Origin: Alphaproteobacteria bacterium
Lineage (GTDB): Bacteria > Pseudomonadota > Alphaproteobacteria > RF32 > CAG-239
Assembly: GCA_017479985.1 (NCBI GenBank)
Contig: JAFVBL010000007.1
Coordinates: forward strand, 1 to 53,993
Length of the DNA: 53,993 nucleotides
Direction: 5' to 3'
The notes under the pieces were generated by a model that did no database searches, was not told the origin of the DNA, and was given only the letters and a program-made list of their open reading frames with translations. Shown piece after piece: positions 1-8,546 of the stretch (position 1 is its first letter; the number at the start of each line of letters is the position of its first letter). Position numbers and translations under genes: made by a program.

Positions 1-1
1 T

Positions 2-262
2 TTGACGGAAGTAATGTTGTGGCAATATTTACAGTTTTGGACAGATGCTCCTAAAGAAGATATGCTTTGGAATGGTATAGCTAAAATAACCGGTATACTG
101 ACGTTGTCGCTAAGTGTTTTATTTTTTATCCCGAGCAAGGCGGGGACAGACAAAAATCTGCGCAGTCCGCTCTTAAAGTATCCGTTTTTATACACGGCAT
201 TTTGCTGGGCTATGGCAATAGGTACTTCTCTGTGGGCAAAGTATTATTTCCTGCCGGAATAA
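2..262 (+). CDS. Small membrane protein, possibly 5'-truncated by the window edge
   Basis: An open frame runs from the window edge to a TAA at 260-262. The first possible start is a TTG at base 2 and an ATG follows at base 14, so the true start may lie outside the window. The 86 visible residues contain two hydrophobic stretches (about residues 28-44 and 60-80) separated by a short basic loop, which suggests two inner-membrane helices and a short C-terminal tail. I do not recognise the family. The frame is probably real because it is well filled and ends just before the next small gene, but function is unknown. Confidence 0.5.
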   Translation: MTEVMLWQYLQFWTDAPKEDMLWNGIAKITGILTLSLSVLFFIPSKAGTDKNLRSPLLKYPFLYTAFCWAMAIGTSLWAKYYFLPE

Positions 263-293
263 ATACGGCAATGGTCGATAATCGGAGAGCAAA

Positions 294-377
294 ATGAAGA
301 AAGATAAGTTTTGCGTTAAATATTCATTACCGGAATTATCAGAGCATTCCGAGTATTTTAATGCGCCGGAGTTATAG
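294..377 (+). CDS. Possible 27-residue small protein
   Basis: An ATG at 294 is preceded by a good Shine-Dalgarno (GGAG, 284-287, about 6 nt spacing) and opens a frame of 27 codons ending in TAG. The peptide starts MKKDKFCVKYSLPEL and ends NAPEL; it is hydrophilic with no membrane segment. It sits between the membrane protein ending at 262 and the gene starting at 485. The support is only the ribosome site and the start codon, so it may be spurious. Confidence 0.25.
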   Translation: MKKDKFCVKYSLPELSEHSEYFNAPEL

Positions 378-484
378 GATTTTAAATACTTCTCTTTAAA
401 TTCTTGCACTTTTGTTACTATTTGCTTGACAACGGGCAGCGGAGTTATTATCTTTTGAACATAATAATTATATGGAGCAGACTG

Positions 485-1090
485 ATGAAAAAAGCTGAAA
501 ATGTTAAAGAATTTGTTGAACGGGTTGATGCTGCCAAAAAGCTGAATCCTAAAGATTTATCGTCCGATCAGGATTTAAGTATTGCCATTATGAACCTGAT
601 TTCGATTGAGGAACATCTTGTGTTTTCCGGTGCCAAGACCGGCAAAAATTCGTATTATGACCTAATTAAAGATGTGCGGGAAACACGTAAAAATTTGCTG
701 CAAAAAATCATTCCGAGCTATGAGGGGGAAGTATGGTGTATCTCAAAACATTTGCTTGCAACCTCTATGCGGTTGATGGAAGTCGGCACTAAACAACAGT
801 CTCTCGGCAACAATGAAGAAGCATACAAATTGTTTAATTCGGCATACGATATGTACTGCCTGTTTTGGGGCTTAAATATGGGAATGATGGAAACAAAAGA
901 CCTGAAATGGATTGAGCCTGATGTTGAAGAACTGAAAAAAATAACAGCAAAAGCAAGCGAAGCGATGGGGACGGCAACCGTCAGCGAAGCAACAGCGAGT
1001 GTTGCGGCAGAAACGCCGGTTGAAACCGGCGGCGCTTTGGCAAAAATGAAGAGCATTGTCCGCAAGGCGGTTAATTGTTGCATTGAGTAA
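485..1090 (+). CDS. Conserved-looking hypothetical protein, 201 aa
   Basis: I place the start at ATG 485 (GGAG at 474-477) rather than at an upstream in-frame codon at 404, because the extra N-terminal residues look like translated spacer. The 201-residue product is soluble, helix-rich and charged, with a tryptophan/cysteine/methionine-rich middle (around LFWGLNMGMMETKDLKW) and an alanine/threonine-rich low-complexity stretch near residues 160-180. I do not recognise a domain. It is followed after only 4 bases by the thioredoxin-fold lipoprotein gene, so the two are probably co-transcribed. Confidence 0.7.
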   Translation: MKKAENVKEFVERVDAAKKLNPKDLSSDQDLSIAIMNLISIEEHLVFSGAKTGKNSYYDLIKDVRETRKNLLQKIIPSYEGEVWCISKHLLATSMRLMEVGTKQQSLGNNEEAYKLFNSAYDMYCLFWGLNMGMMETKDLKWIEPDVEELKKITAKASEAMGTATVSEATASVAAETPVETGGALAKMKSIVRKAVNCCIE

Positions 1091-1094
1091 AATA

Positions 1095-1454
1095 ATGATT
1101 CGTAAACTTTTTATTTGTCTGAGCATTGCCGGCGTGTTGTTTTTGTCGGCGTGTCAAAAGAAAGAAGATATTATAACTCTTTCGGAACAAGAGATATATT
1201 TCTTTTATCAGGAAGGGTGTCCGCACTGCCATACGGCAGCCGAATATATAAAAGAGAAACATCCTGAACTGAAGCTTAAGAGTTTGGATATTGCAATGCC
1301 GGGAAATCGCCGAATGTTTCAACAGGCGGCTCAGGCATATAAACTCGGTGCAAGTGTCGGGACGCCGCTGATTTGTTTCGGTAAACAGTACGTGATGGGT
1401 TGGGGACCGGATTCACCGCGAAGATTTGAGCTTTACGCCAAAAAATATAAATAA
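1095..1454 (+). CDS. Lipoprotein with a thioredoxin/glutaredoxin-like CPHC motif
   Basis: The start is ATG 1095, just past the stop of the previous gene. Residues 1-18 form a lipoprotein signal ending in the lipobox LSAC, so the mature protein is probably membrane-anchored in the periplasm. The remaining 100 residues look like a compact thioredoxin-fold domain: a strand (EIYFFYQEGCPHCHTAA), the redox motif CPHC near residue 42, and the cis-proline region VGTPLICFGKQYV. It probably exchanges thiols or disulfides in the periplasm, but the substrate is unknown. A rho-independent terminator follows. Confidence 0.75.
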   Translation: MIRKLFICLSIAGVLFLSACQKKEDIITLSEQEIYFFYQEGCPHCHTAAEYIKEKHPELKLKSLDIAMPGNRRMFQQAAQAYKLGASVGTPLICFGKQYVMGWGPDSPRRFELYAKKYK

Positions 1455-1463
1455 AAGTTTTAG

Positions 1464-1495
1464 GAGATCGATTTTTTCGGTCTCTTTATTTTTAT
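1464..1495 (+). terminator. Rho-independent terminator
   Basis: GAGATCGA, a five-T loop and TCGGTCTC form an 8-bp stem with one G-U pair, followed by TTTATTTTTA. It lies 10 bp after the thioredoxin-fold lipoprotein gene and separates it from nlpD. Confidence 0.7.
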
Positions 1496-1572
1496 ACTTT
1501 GCAAAGATGTTTTCATAGTTAAGTAAAAATAAACGATTTTTGTTTAGAATACACCTGAAAACGGAGTAAGGC

Positions 1573-2427
1573 GTGAAAAAACTCGGATATATATTGATAA
1601 TGGTTTGTTGTTTGGGCGGATGCGCCACATTGAATTGGTGGGGCGGAAGCGACAAAATAACCGTACACAAAGGGGATACATTGTATAGTATTTCCCGCAG
1701 GTACAATGTGCCGATAAAAGATTTAATCAGCGCCAACCGCTTGTCTTCACCGTATACGCTGTACGTGGGGCAAACGCTGTCTTTACCGACAAAGCAATAC
1801 CACACCGTACAGCGCGGTGAAAGTTTGTATGCCATAGCGCGTCAACACAATACCGATGTTGCCACATTGAGCAAAATCAATAACTTAAAAACGCCATATT
1901 CGCTTACAGTCGGGCAAAAGCTGATGTTGCCGACATCGGCTGCGGCAGTTTCAACGGCACGCACTTCATCGTGGTCATCTGTTCAGGCTTCGGACAATGC
2001 GCAAAACTATCGGCAGAACGCCGTTCCGACAACGCCGCCTGCGGCTCAGCGCAACACAAAATTTATGTGGCCGGTTCAGGGGACGGTTATTTCCGGATTC
2101 GGAAACCTCGGCAAAGGGCGAAAAAATGACGGTATCAATATCAAAGCCTCCCTCGGCACAACCGTTAAGGCTGCCGATGGCGGTACGGTGGCTTATGCCG
2201 GCAATGAACTCAAAGGATTCGGTAATCTGATTTTGATTAAACATAATGACGGTTGGATTACGGCGTATGCCCACAATGATAAACTTTTGGTTAAAAAAGG
2301 GCAGAAAGTTGCCCGCGGTGAAAAAATTGCTACGGTCGGACAAACCGGCAGTGTAACAACGCCGCAATTGCATTTTGAAGTCAGAACAGGCAAAAAAGCA
2401 GTCAATCCGCGTGCTTATTTGCCGTAA
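1573..2427 (+). CDS. nlpD: NlpD-like lipoprotein: two LysM repeats and a degenerate M23/LytM domain
   Basis: The frame begins with GTG at 1573 behind a GGAG-like site. Residues 1-17 are a lipoprotein signal (LGGC). Two LysM peptidoglycan-binding repeats follow (about residues 30-74 and 77-120; HKGDTLYSISRRYNV and QRGESLYAIARQHN), then a low-complexity linker and a C-terminal LytM domain (about 160-284). The zinc ligands of active M23 peptidases are not intact: the first motif reads GRKNDGINI and the last QLHFEVR instead of HLHFEVR. This matches E. coli NlpD, an inactive LytM factor that activates amidases at the division septum. Function is inferred from family and domain order. Confidence 0.87.
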   Translation: MKKLGYILIMVCCLGGCATLNWWGGSDKITVHKGDTLYSISRRYNVPIKDLISANRLSSPYTLYVGQTLSLPTKQYHTVQRGESLYAIARQHNTDVATLSKINNLKTPYSLTVGQKLMLPTSAAAVSTARTSSWSSVQASDNAQNYRQNAVPTTPPAAQRNTKFMWPVQGTVISGFGNLGKGRKNDGINIKASLGTTVKAADGGTVAYAGNELKGFGNLILIKHNDGWITAYAHNDKLLVKKGQKVARGEKIATVGQTGSVTTPQLHFEVRTGKKAVNPRAYLP

Positions 2428-2504
2428 ATGCTGATTGTGCAAAGCGCTTCGTTTATCTTGCAAATTCAAAAAATAAAGATATACTTTCAATGTCGGAGAA
2501 AATT

Positions 2505-3389
2505 ATGACGGATATCAAAGCGACGATAGAGTGGTATATGACGGCCGGTGTGGAAGATTTTTGCACCGATATGCCGTTAAACGTTTTAAAACAAACGGTA
2601 CCGGCAGCGCTTTCCGCTCAAAAGAAAGAAACACGGACGGAGTATTCTGATGCCGTTCAAAACACAGAAACGCAGTCGGAGTCTTCCGAACCGCCGGAAA
2701 CTTCGCCTTACGTTTATTATCAAATGGCGGACACAAACGACGATATTCGTCCGGCAACGACACCGTTGGCGCAAATAAACACCGAAGCGTGTCAAAATGC
2801 CCGTGAAATCTGCGCAAAAGCACAGACGTTGGATGATTTAAGGGCGATGGTTGAAAATTTTGAAGGCTGTTCACTTAAATTTTCGGCAAATTCAACTGTT
2901 TTCGGGTACGGCAATCCGCAGGCGGAAGTAATGATTGTCGGCGAAGCACCCGGCGCGGATGAAGATCGCCTGGGCGAGCCGTTTGTGGGACGAAGCGGAC
3001 ATTTACTCGATAAAATGTTGGCCTCTGTAGGTCTAAATCGTAATGATGATTGTTATATCACAAACATATTACTTTGGCGTCCGCCCGGAAATAGAACGCC
3101 GACATCGGAAGAAGTTGCCGTATGTCTGCCGTTTTTACAAAGACAAATAGAATTGATTAAGCCGAAGATTATCTTTATTTTGGGACGCAGTGCCGCCAAC
3201 GCGTTGCTGGACAATACGGATACGATTTCCGATTTGCGCGGGCATTTTATTGATTATGTTACGGAGAGCGGTTTAACCATTCCGACCTTATCCGGTTTCC
3301 ATCCGGCATATTTGTTGCGTACGGCCGCACAAAAGGCAAAATCGTGGAGCGATTTGCTGCGTTTGAAACGTAAATTAAGGGAATTATAG
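2505..3389 (+). CDS. Family 4-type uracil-DNA glycosylase
   Basis: It removes uracil from DNA as the first step of base excision repair. ATG 2505 is preferred over ATG 2490 because GGAG at 2495-2498 is 6 nt upstream of the former. Residues 1-110 are a low-complexity acidic extension; the glycosylase domain covers about 115-294. Visible motifs are GEAPGADED (146-154), [16 protein letters not shown] (192-200) and GFHPAYLL (264-271). Of the four cysteines that hold the 4Fe-4S cluster in the Thermus-type enzyme, only two align (C122 and C207); the others are F119 and W191. The extended N-terminus and these substitutions are, as I recall, usual in alphaproteobacterial homologues. Confidence 0.85.
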   Translation: MTDIKATIEWYMTAGVEDFCTDMPLNVLKQTVPAALSAQKKETRTEYSDAVQNTETQSESSEPPETSPYVYYQMADTNDDIRPATTPLAQINTEACQNAREICAKAQTLDDLRAMVENFEGCSLKFSANSTVFGYGNPQAEVMIVGEAPGADEDRLGEPFVGRSGHLLDKMLASVGLNRNDDCYITNILLWRPPGNRTPTSEEVAVCLPFLQRQIELIKPKIIFILGRSAANALLDNTDTISDLRGHFIDYVTESGLTIPTLSGFHPAYLLRTAAQKAKSWSDLLRLKRKLREL

Positions 3390-3467
3390 TTTTTTCAAAA
3401 AATTAAGAAAAATTAAAGAATAATAGATTATCATACAGTCAGATTTTAATACTTTGGAGCAAAAAAG

Positions 3468-4391
3468 ATGAGTATAATAAACAAAATTACGGTATCCTGT
3501 TTGGTTTTGGGTTTGGCTTTTTCAGTGGCAACAGCTGCCGGTGCACAGGTGCGCCGGCGCGTTGTTGATGGGGCTCAGGCAAACGTGAATAATGAAAATG
3601 CCGAAAATGCAAAACAAATTGAAAAAACTTCCGAAGAAGGAGCTATTATCTTCCGAATTGAGGATATTAAGCCGCTGACAAACGAAAAAACGGGACTGAT
3701 TGACAAGTGTTCGTTTATGGTGACGGTATTTAACCGTATGGATGTCGAAATTCAGGAAGCAACTTTGGACTTTTTATGGCGTGATACGATTGCCAAAAAG
3801 TATAAAATTGCCGATGACGATGTCAAGGCGGTTGCATCGCCGGAAGAGGCTATAACACTGATTACAAAAACGGTGACAATTGATAAAATCAAACCGCATC
3901 GTCAAAAAAGTTTTGCAGAAGTTGTGGAAACGGATAAGTGTTTTTTGTTGTTTGACCAGTTGGAATATCAAATCAAAAGTTGTATCGCCGAGGGTGATAA
4001 AATCGTCATTCGCAACAATCAGAAAATCGGTTCGGGAAGTTGCGGCAATCGCTTTGACTATATCAACTCTAAAAATCCGGAATATTATTCTGAGTTTAAA
4101 GATACACCGGAGAGCGTGTTGCAACAACAGGCCGAGGAAGAAAAAGAAGCTGAATTGGAAGGCGTTAATAAGGCGTACGACGGTGTTTTGGCAGTAATTG
4201 AAAAAATTGATGCCGAACTGGATAAAATTGCTAAGGTTGAAAAGCCGGAAGAAAACGCCGAAGACAATAAAAAAGATGCCGAGGCAAAAGAAAAGGAACA
4301 GCCTAAAGAAGCCGGTTACAACAACGAGTCGGACAAAAACAAAACACTTCAGACAAAGGGTTCAAAAGAGGCCGGATACAGCAATAAATAG
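3468..4391 (+). CDS. Secreted protein of unknown function with coiled-coil tail (paralogue of the next gene)
   Basis: ATG 3468 lies behind GGAG at 3456-3459. Residues 1-27 form a Sec signal peptide (cleavage near AAGAQ). A globular region (about 55-200) with five cysteines follows, containing CSFMVTVFNR, the FLW motif and KCFLLFDQLEYQIKSC. The C-terminal 100 residues are Lys/Glu/Ala-rich, predicted coiled coil, and end in two similar short blocks (KEAGYNN and KEAGYSN). Its core pattern (CS-x-x-V-x-N ... F-x-L-x-W ... CF ... C) recurs in the following gene, so the two are diverged paralogues. The family is not recognised; a periplasmic or surface role is likely. Confidence 0.75.
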   Translation: MSIINKITVSCLVLGLAFSVATAAGAQVRRRVVDGAQANVNNENAENAKQIEKTSEEGAIIFRIEDIKPLTNEKTGLIDKCSFMVTVFNRMDVEIQEATLDFLWRDTIAKKYKIADDDVKAVASPEEAITLITKTVTIDKIKPHRQKSFAEVVETDKCFLLFDQLEYQIKSCIAEGDKIVIRNNQKIGSGSCGNRFDYINSKNPEYYSEFKDTPESVLQQQAEEEKEAELEGVNKAYDGVLAVIEKIDAELDKIAKVEKPEENAEDNKKDAEAKEKEQPKEAGYNNESDKNKTLQTKGSKEAGYSNK

Positions 4392-4425
4392 GCTTTATGA
4401 CGGCAAGACGGAGAAGGATCGGTAA

Positions 4426-5085
4426 ATGCAAAAAATAATTCTGGCAATAGTTTCTGCAATGTTTGTAACCTTTGCCGCAAATGCACAGGTTTTTGAAACT
4501 GATGACGGTGAGCCGAAGATGGAGGTTTCGCCTCAGGCAAAACAGCGTCAGGAAGAAGATAAGATGCTGAAAGAGCTTGAAAAAACAGGCGAACTGCAAA
4601 AACTTCAAGAATTCTCAGATTCTCCGTTTGTTCAAGCTGAAGTTAATTTGAACGACGAAAATGAAGAGCCGGAAAAAGTTTATGATAACAGCATCGGTAA
4701 AATTATGGAGTTTAAGATAGTGAACGGCAAAGTGATATATGCCGATCCCGATGACCGTAAAATCCTGATATATACCGAAAACTTCAAAGTAGAAAGAGGT
4801 ATTGACGGTATGGCCAGATGTTCAATGCGGATTTATGTTTTGAATGACCTCAAAGAACGGATAAATACTTTTGCATTTAAACTTATTTGGCCTGAAATCA
4901 GTACGGCGATGCAGATGAAAAAAGTCAATCCGGGGGTACGCACATATAATGATATAATGTTGCTCGGCAACGGCTGTTTTTCAATGGATAAAACGCCGAC
5001 CATAGAGGTCAATCGCTGTCGCGTTAAGGGAAAAACTCAGGAGCAGTGTGCAAACGCGGTGCATTGGTTCAAGAAAGACAGATAA
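4426..5085 (+). CDS. Secreted protein of unknown function (paralogue of the preceding gene)
   Basis: ATG 4426 follows a GAAGGAT site and starts 34 bp after the preceding stop, so the two genes form an operon. Residues 1-21 are a signal peptide (cleavage after ANA, before QVF). An acidic, helical region (about 25-85) precedes a globular domain with CSMRIYVLND, FKLIW, GCFSMDK, NRCRVKGK and a final EQCAN. The spacing and cysteines echo the upstream gene. The product is 219 residues, shorter than its paralogue because it lacks the Lys/Glu-rich tail. No known domain is evident. A terminator follows at 5108. Confidence 0.75.
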   Translation: MQKIILAIVSAMFVTFAANAQVFETDDGEPKMEVSPQAKQRQEEDKMLKELEKTGELQKLQEFSDSPFVQAEVNLNDENEEPEKVYDNSIGKIMEFKIVNGKVIYADPDDRKILIYTENFKVERGIDGMARCSMRIYVLNDLKERINTFAFKLIWPEISTAMQMKKVNPGVRTYNDIMLLGNGCFSMDKTPTIEVNRCRVKGKTQEQCANAVHWFKKDR

Positions 5086-5107
5086 AGCCGGTTCAAATGT
5101 TTTTGTG

Positions 5108-5140
5108 CGCCGTTGCGGTGAGTCGTAGCGGCGATTTTTA
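5108..5140 (+). terminator. Rho-independent terminator
   Basis: CGCCGTTGCG and CGTAGCGGCG form a fully paired 10-bp stem (two G-U pairs) with a 6-nt loop, followed by ATTTTTAT. It closes the secreted-paralogue operon before the ynb-like operon. Confidence 0.8.
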
Positions 5141-5174
5141 TATGCACAAACTTGGTCTGAAGAAGATATTTTGC

Positions 5175-5203
5175 TTTACTGAAAAAAATCGGTCAGATAT
5201 AAT
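5175..5203 (+). promoter_or_regulatory. Candidate sigma-70 promoter of the ynbABC-like operon
   Basis: A TTTACT (5175-5180) and a consensus TATAAT (5198-5203) are separated by 17 bp, in the gap after the terminator and 33 bp before the first gene of the operon. The -35 box is weak; the -10 box is perfect. Confidence 0.5.
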
Positions 5204-5235
5204 ATATGCATATTATAAAAGGATAATCTGTAAAT

Positions 5236-5850
5236 ATGTTTTCGGTATATTTGCTTAAAGATAAATTTCAAACATTATTGCGACCGCTGTCCGACGGTTG
5301 TGCGACATTGGGACTGACGGCAAACTTTGTGACAATAAGCGCCTTTGTCTTATCGTGTGTCGTCGGCGGTGCGGTTTATGTATTGACGCTGCAAAATGCA
5401 CTGTGGTATTGGTTATTGCCGATAGCTTTGTTTTTGCGTATGGCGCTTAATGCAGTTGACGGAATGATGGCACGTGAACATAATCAACAATCGGCACTCG
5501 GTGCTGTTTTAAATGAACTGGGCGATATTCTCTCGGATTGTGTGATTTATGTTCCGTTTTTGTATGTTTCGGGCATTTCGGAACAGCTGATTTTAATATT
5601 TTCCATATTGACGATTGTCAGCGAAACAGTCGGTGTTATGGGTGTGCAAATCGGTGCTTCACGACGTTATGACGGTCCGATGGGAAAGAGTGACCGTGCA
5701 TTTTGGTTTGGTGTTTGGGCAGCGATTTCGGCGCATTGTACCATATCCGCAAACGTATCCGCAATCTTGACGGAAACGCTTTGCTTTCTGCTGATTTATA
5801 CAATAATCAACCGCATATATCACGCATTGAAAGAGGTGAAAAACAAATGA
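5236..5850 (+). CDS. ynbA: CDP-alcohol phosphatidyltransferase family membrane protein (YnbA-like)
   Basis: The enzyme family transfers a phosphatidyl group from CDP-diacylglycerol to an alcohol in the inner membrane. ATG 5236 has AAAGGATA upstream. The 204-residue product has about six membrane helices and the family signature DGMMAR, then G eight residues later, then NELGDILSD. Two of the canonical metal-binding aspartates (first and third) are asparagine here (NAVDG and VLNELGD). The order with a CdsA-like gene and a hydrolase/methyltransferase fusion matches E. coli ynbA-ynbB-ynbC, whose physiological product is not established. The alcohol acceptor cannot be told from sequence. The stop overlaps the next start (ATGA). 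Confidence 0.8.
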   Translation: MFSVYLLKDKFQTLLRPLSDGCATLGLTANFVTISAFVLSCVVGGAVYVLTLQNALWYWLLPIALFLRMALNAVDGMMAREHNQQSALGAVLNELGDILSDCVIYVPFLYVSGISEQLILIFSILTIVSETVGVMGVQIGASRRYDGPMGKSDRAFWFGVWAAISAHCTISANVSAILTETLCFLLIYTIINRIYHALKEVKNK

Positions 5851-6773
5851 GTTATTGGTCTCAGGGTATAAATTTTGCGGCACTGTGTTTTTGCATTTTT
5901 ACGGCAGTGCTGACGTTGTCGGTATTCGTCTGGAGCAGATACAAAAGTTCTCCGGCATTAACAATGTTTAACAAACGTATGGCATCGCTTTGGGTGTTGA
6001 TTATATTGTTTGTGACAGCTTTTGTCGGCGGTAAATTTGTTGCTTGTCTGTTTTTTGCCGCACTCAGTTTTGCGGGTTTGTTGGAATATGGCAAGATGAT
6101 TGCCGTAAAACATCGGTTTGAAACGCGGAGTATCTTGCCGTATGTTTTTGTGCCGTTGCAATATTCAGCGCTTTTTTTCGGCAGTGATTTTACTTTTTGC
6201 GCAATGATTCCGCTTTCGGTATTTGTGTTGATACCGTATGCCGGCATTTTAAATCGCCGCGCTTCGGATATCGGAATAAAATGCCTGTTTGATTATGTCG
6301 GATTGATGCTGACGGTGTATGCCTTGAGTTATATGTGCGCTTTTCTGACATTGCCGCTTTCCGATGAAACGGACGGTGCGGCATTGTTGCTTTTTGTGCT
6401 GATTCTGACTCTGATGAGCGATTTTTTTCAGGCAATATGCGGCTTTTTATGCGGCAAACATAATGTTGTACCGATGCTCAGCCCGCATAAAACGTGGGAA
6501 GGTCTGATTGGCGGCGGTTTGTTGACGGCGATTTTGTCGTGGATTGCAGGGAGGTATCTGACGCCGTTTACCGTCTTGGAACTGCTTGTATTCGGTTTTG
6601 TACTGAATTTTGCGGCTTTTTGCGGCGATATCACGGTTTCGGCAATCAAACGTTATGTCGGCGTAAAAGATAGCGGCAAACTTCTGCCGGGGCACGGTGG
6701 TTTGCTTGACAGATTTGACAGTATTATGCTGACGGCTCCGTTGCTGTTTTGGTATGTCTTGTGGATTTATTAA
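5847..6773 (+). CDS. ynbB: CdsA-like phosphatidate cytidylyltransferase (YnbB-like)
   Basis: It would make CDP-diacylglycerol or a related CDP-lipid from CTP and phosphatidate in the inner membrane. The start is the ATG overlapping the ynbA-like stop (ATGA at 5847-5850), with GAGGTG upstream. The 308-residue protein has about eight hydrophobic helices and near its C-terminus the complete CdsA signature: SPHKTWEG, then SAIKRYVGVKD, then LLPGHGGLLDRFDS. The overlap implies translational coupling, so this enzyme probably supplies the CDP-lipid used by the phosphatidyltransferase encoded just upstream. A separate housekeeping cdsA probably exists elsewhere in the genome. Confidence 0.87.
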   Translation: MSYWSQGINFAALCFCIFTAVLTLSVFVWSRYKSSPALTMFNKRMASLWVLIILFVTAFVGGKFVACLFFAALSFAGLLEYGKMIAVKHRFETRSILPYVFVPLQYSALFFGSDFTFCAMIPLSVFVLIPYAGILNRRASDIGIKCLFDYVGLMLTVYALSYMCAFLTLPLSDETDGAALLLFVLILTLMSDFFQAICGFLCGKHNVVPMLSPHKTWEGLIGGGLLTAILSWIAGRYLTPFTVLELLVFGFVLNFAAFCGDITVSAIKRYVGVKDSGKLLPGHGGLLDRFDSIMLTAPLLFWYVLWIY

Positions 6774-6789
6774 AGTTTCCGGAGGTTAT

Positions 6790-8532
6790 ATGAAAGAACG
6801 AAAATTTGAAGAATGTTATTTCAGAACATCGGATAATGTGGAATTATATTATAAACATTGGCCGGCCGTGCAAAAAACAGACAAAGCCGTTATTTTGTTT
6901 CATCGCGGACACGAACATTCGGGACGTTTGCAGCATATTGCCGATGAACTGAATCTGCCGAATGTGGCGATGTTTGCGTGGGACGCACGCGGTCACGGCC
7001 GTTCTCTGGGGGAACGCGGGTACAGTCCGAGCGTTGATCGTTCCGTTGCCGATGTGGAGGAGTTTGTGAAACATATTGCGCAAACGTATGGAATACCGGT
7101 TAAAAATATGATTGTGATTGCGCAAAGTATCGGTGCGGTTTCTGTATTGGCTTGGATTCACGACTATGCACCGGAAATTCGCGGCGTCATTGCCGCATCA
7201 CCGGCATTTGATGTTAAACTTTATGTGCCTTTTGCGCGTTCGCTGATAGCTCTGGGGCAAAAAATTATGGGTCAGTTTTATGTCAGTTCGTACGTTAAGG
7301 CACGCTTTTTGACTCACGATAAGGAACGTATTTATTCTTATAATCACGACCCGCTGATTACCAAACAGATTGCAACCAATATTCTGCTTGAATTATATGA
7401 AACGTCGGAAAGAATTGTGGCCGATGCCGCAGCAATAAAAGTACCGTTGCAGCTTTTTGTCTCCGGCAGTGATTTTGTGGTACATCAAAAAGCCGTGTAT
7501 GATTTTTATGATAAAGTCGGTTCACCGCATAAAGAAAAACATATTTTGGAAGGATTTTATCACGATACTCTCGGCGAAAAAAATCGCGCGCCGGTGATGC
7601 TGAAAATGCGGCAGTTTATCGAAAAATTATACGCCGAACCGTTATTTAAATATGACTATTCTCAAGAGGATAAAACCGGCTTTTCGGCCCAAAAGCTGAA
7701 AGAGTTGCAAGCACCGGCAAAGTGTTGTTTTAAACGCGCTTATTACGGACTTCTGACGTGGATGTTGCATCATTTCGGTTGGCTGTCCGAGGGTATGAAG
7801 TTAGGTTTGAAAGAAGGTTTTGATTCCGGTCCGTCGCTGGATTATGTGTATAATAACAAGCCGTCCGGAAAATTGTTGATAGGTAAACAGATTGATAAAA
7901 GATATCTGAACAATATCGGTTGGCGCGGTGTGCGAATACGTAAACAGCAACTTGTCGAAACGCTTTATCGCACAATTTATCTGTTGCAAGAAACCGGAAA
8001 ATCGGTGCGGATTGCGGATATTGCCGCCGGATACGGACGCTATGTTTTTGAGGCTCTGGACAAGGCAGATGGTGTGGAAAGCGTTATTTTGCGTGATTTT
8101 AATGAGGCCAATGTGGTGCGCGGGCAAAAATTGATTACCGACAAAGGTTTGGAAAATATCATTCGCTTTGAAAAAGGTGATGCTTTTGATGCGGCAAGTT
8201 TGGCAACAATAAAAAATAAGCCGAATTTGGTGATTATATCCGGTTTGTATGAGCTGTTTGCCGAAAATGACTTGTTACGTGCTTCGTTAAAGGGAGTATT
8301 CGACATAATGGAGCAGGGCGGTTATCTGATTTATACCAATCAGCCGTGGCATCCTCAGTTAGAAATTATCGCACGGGTTCTGAACAGCCATCGTCAGGGC
8401 AAAGCGTGGGCAATGCGCTGCCGTTCGCAAGCGGAAATTGATTCTCTTGCAGCCGATGCCGGTTTTGAAAAAGTATCGCAACTTTGTTCCGAAAATGCGA
8501 TTTTTACGGTTTCGGTTGCACGCAAAAAATAA
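6790..8532 (+). CDS. ynbC: Alpha/beta hydrolase fused to a class I methyltransferase (YnbC-like)
   Basis: ATG 6790 follows a strong GGAGGT site; an upstream in-frame ATG overlaps the previous gene and lacks such a site. The N-terminal half (about 1-290) is an alpha/beta hydrolase resembling monoacylglycerol lipases: DARGHGRS, a nucleophile elbow AQSIGA (Ser near 112) and a late His in GFYHDT. The C-terminal half (about 380-580) is an S-adenosylmethionine-dependent methyltransferase with motif I DIAAGYGRY near 410. This two-domain fusion is the YnbC arrangement, and the gene order agrees. Lipid acyl hydrolysis plus methylation of the headgroup or acyl chain is an inference; the substrate is unknown. 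Confidence 0.85.
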   Translation: MKERKFEECYFRTSDNVELYYKHWPAVQKTDKAVILFHRGHEHSGRLQHIADELNLPNVAMFAWDARGHGRSLGERGYSPSVDRSVADVEEFVKHIAQTYGIPVKNMIVIAQSIGAVSVLAWIHDYAPEIRGVIAASPAFDVKLYVPFARSLIALGQKIMGQFYVSSYVKARFLTHDKERIYSYNHDPLITKQIATNILLELYETSERIVADAAAIKVPLQLFVSGSDFVVHQKAVYDFYDKVGSPHKEKHILEGFYHDTLGEKNRAPVMLKMRQFIEKLYAEPLFKYDYSQEDKTGFSAQKLKELQAPAKCCFKRAYYGLLTWMLHHFGWLSEGMKLGLKEGFDSGPSLDYVYNNKPSGKLLIGKQIDKRYLNNIGWRGVRIRKQQLVETLYRTIYLLQETGKSVRIADIAAGYGRYVFEALDKADGVESVILRDFNEANVVRGQKLITDKGLENIIRFEKGDAFDAASLATIKNKPNLVIISGLYELFAENDLLRASLKGVFDIMEQGGYLIYTNQPWHPQLEIIARVLNSHRQGKAWAMRCRSQAEIDSLAADAGFEKVSQLCSENAIFTVSVARKK

Positions 8533-8546
8533 AGGAGAAAAGAACA

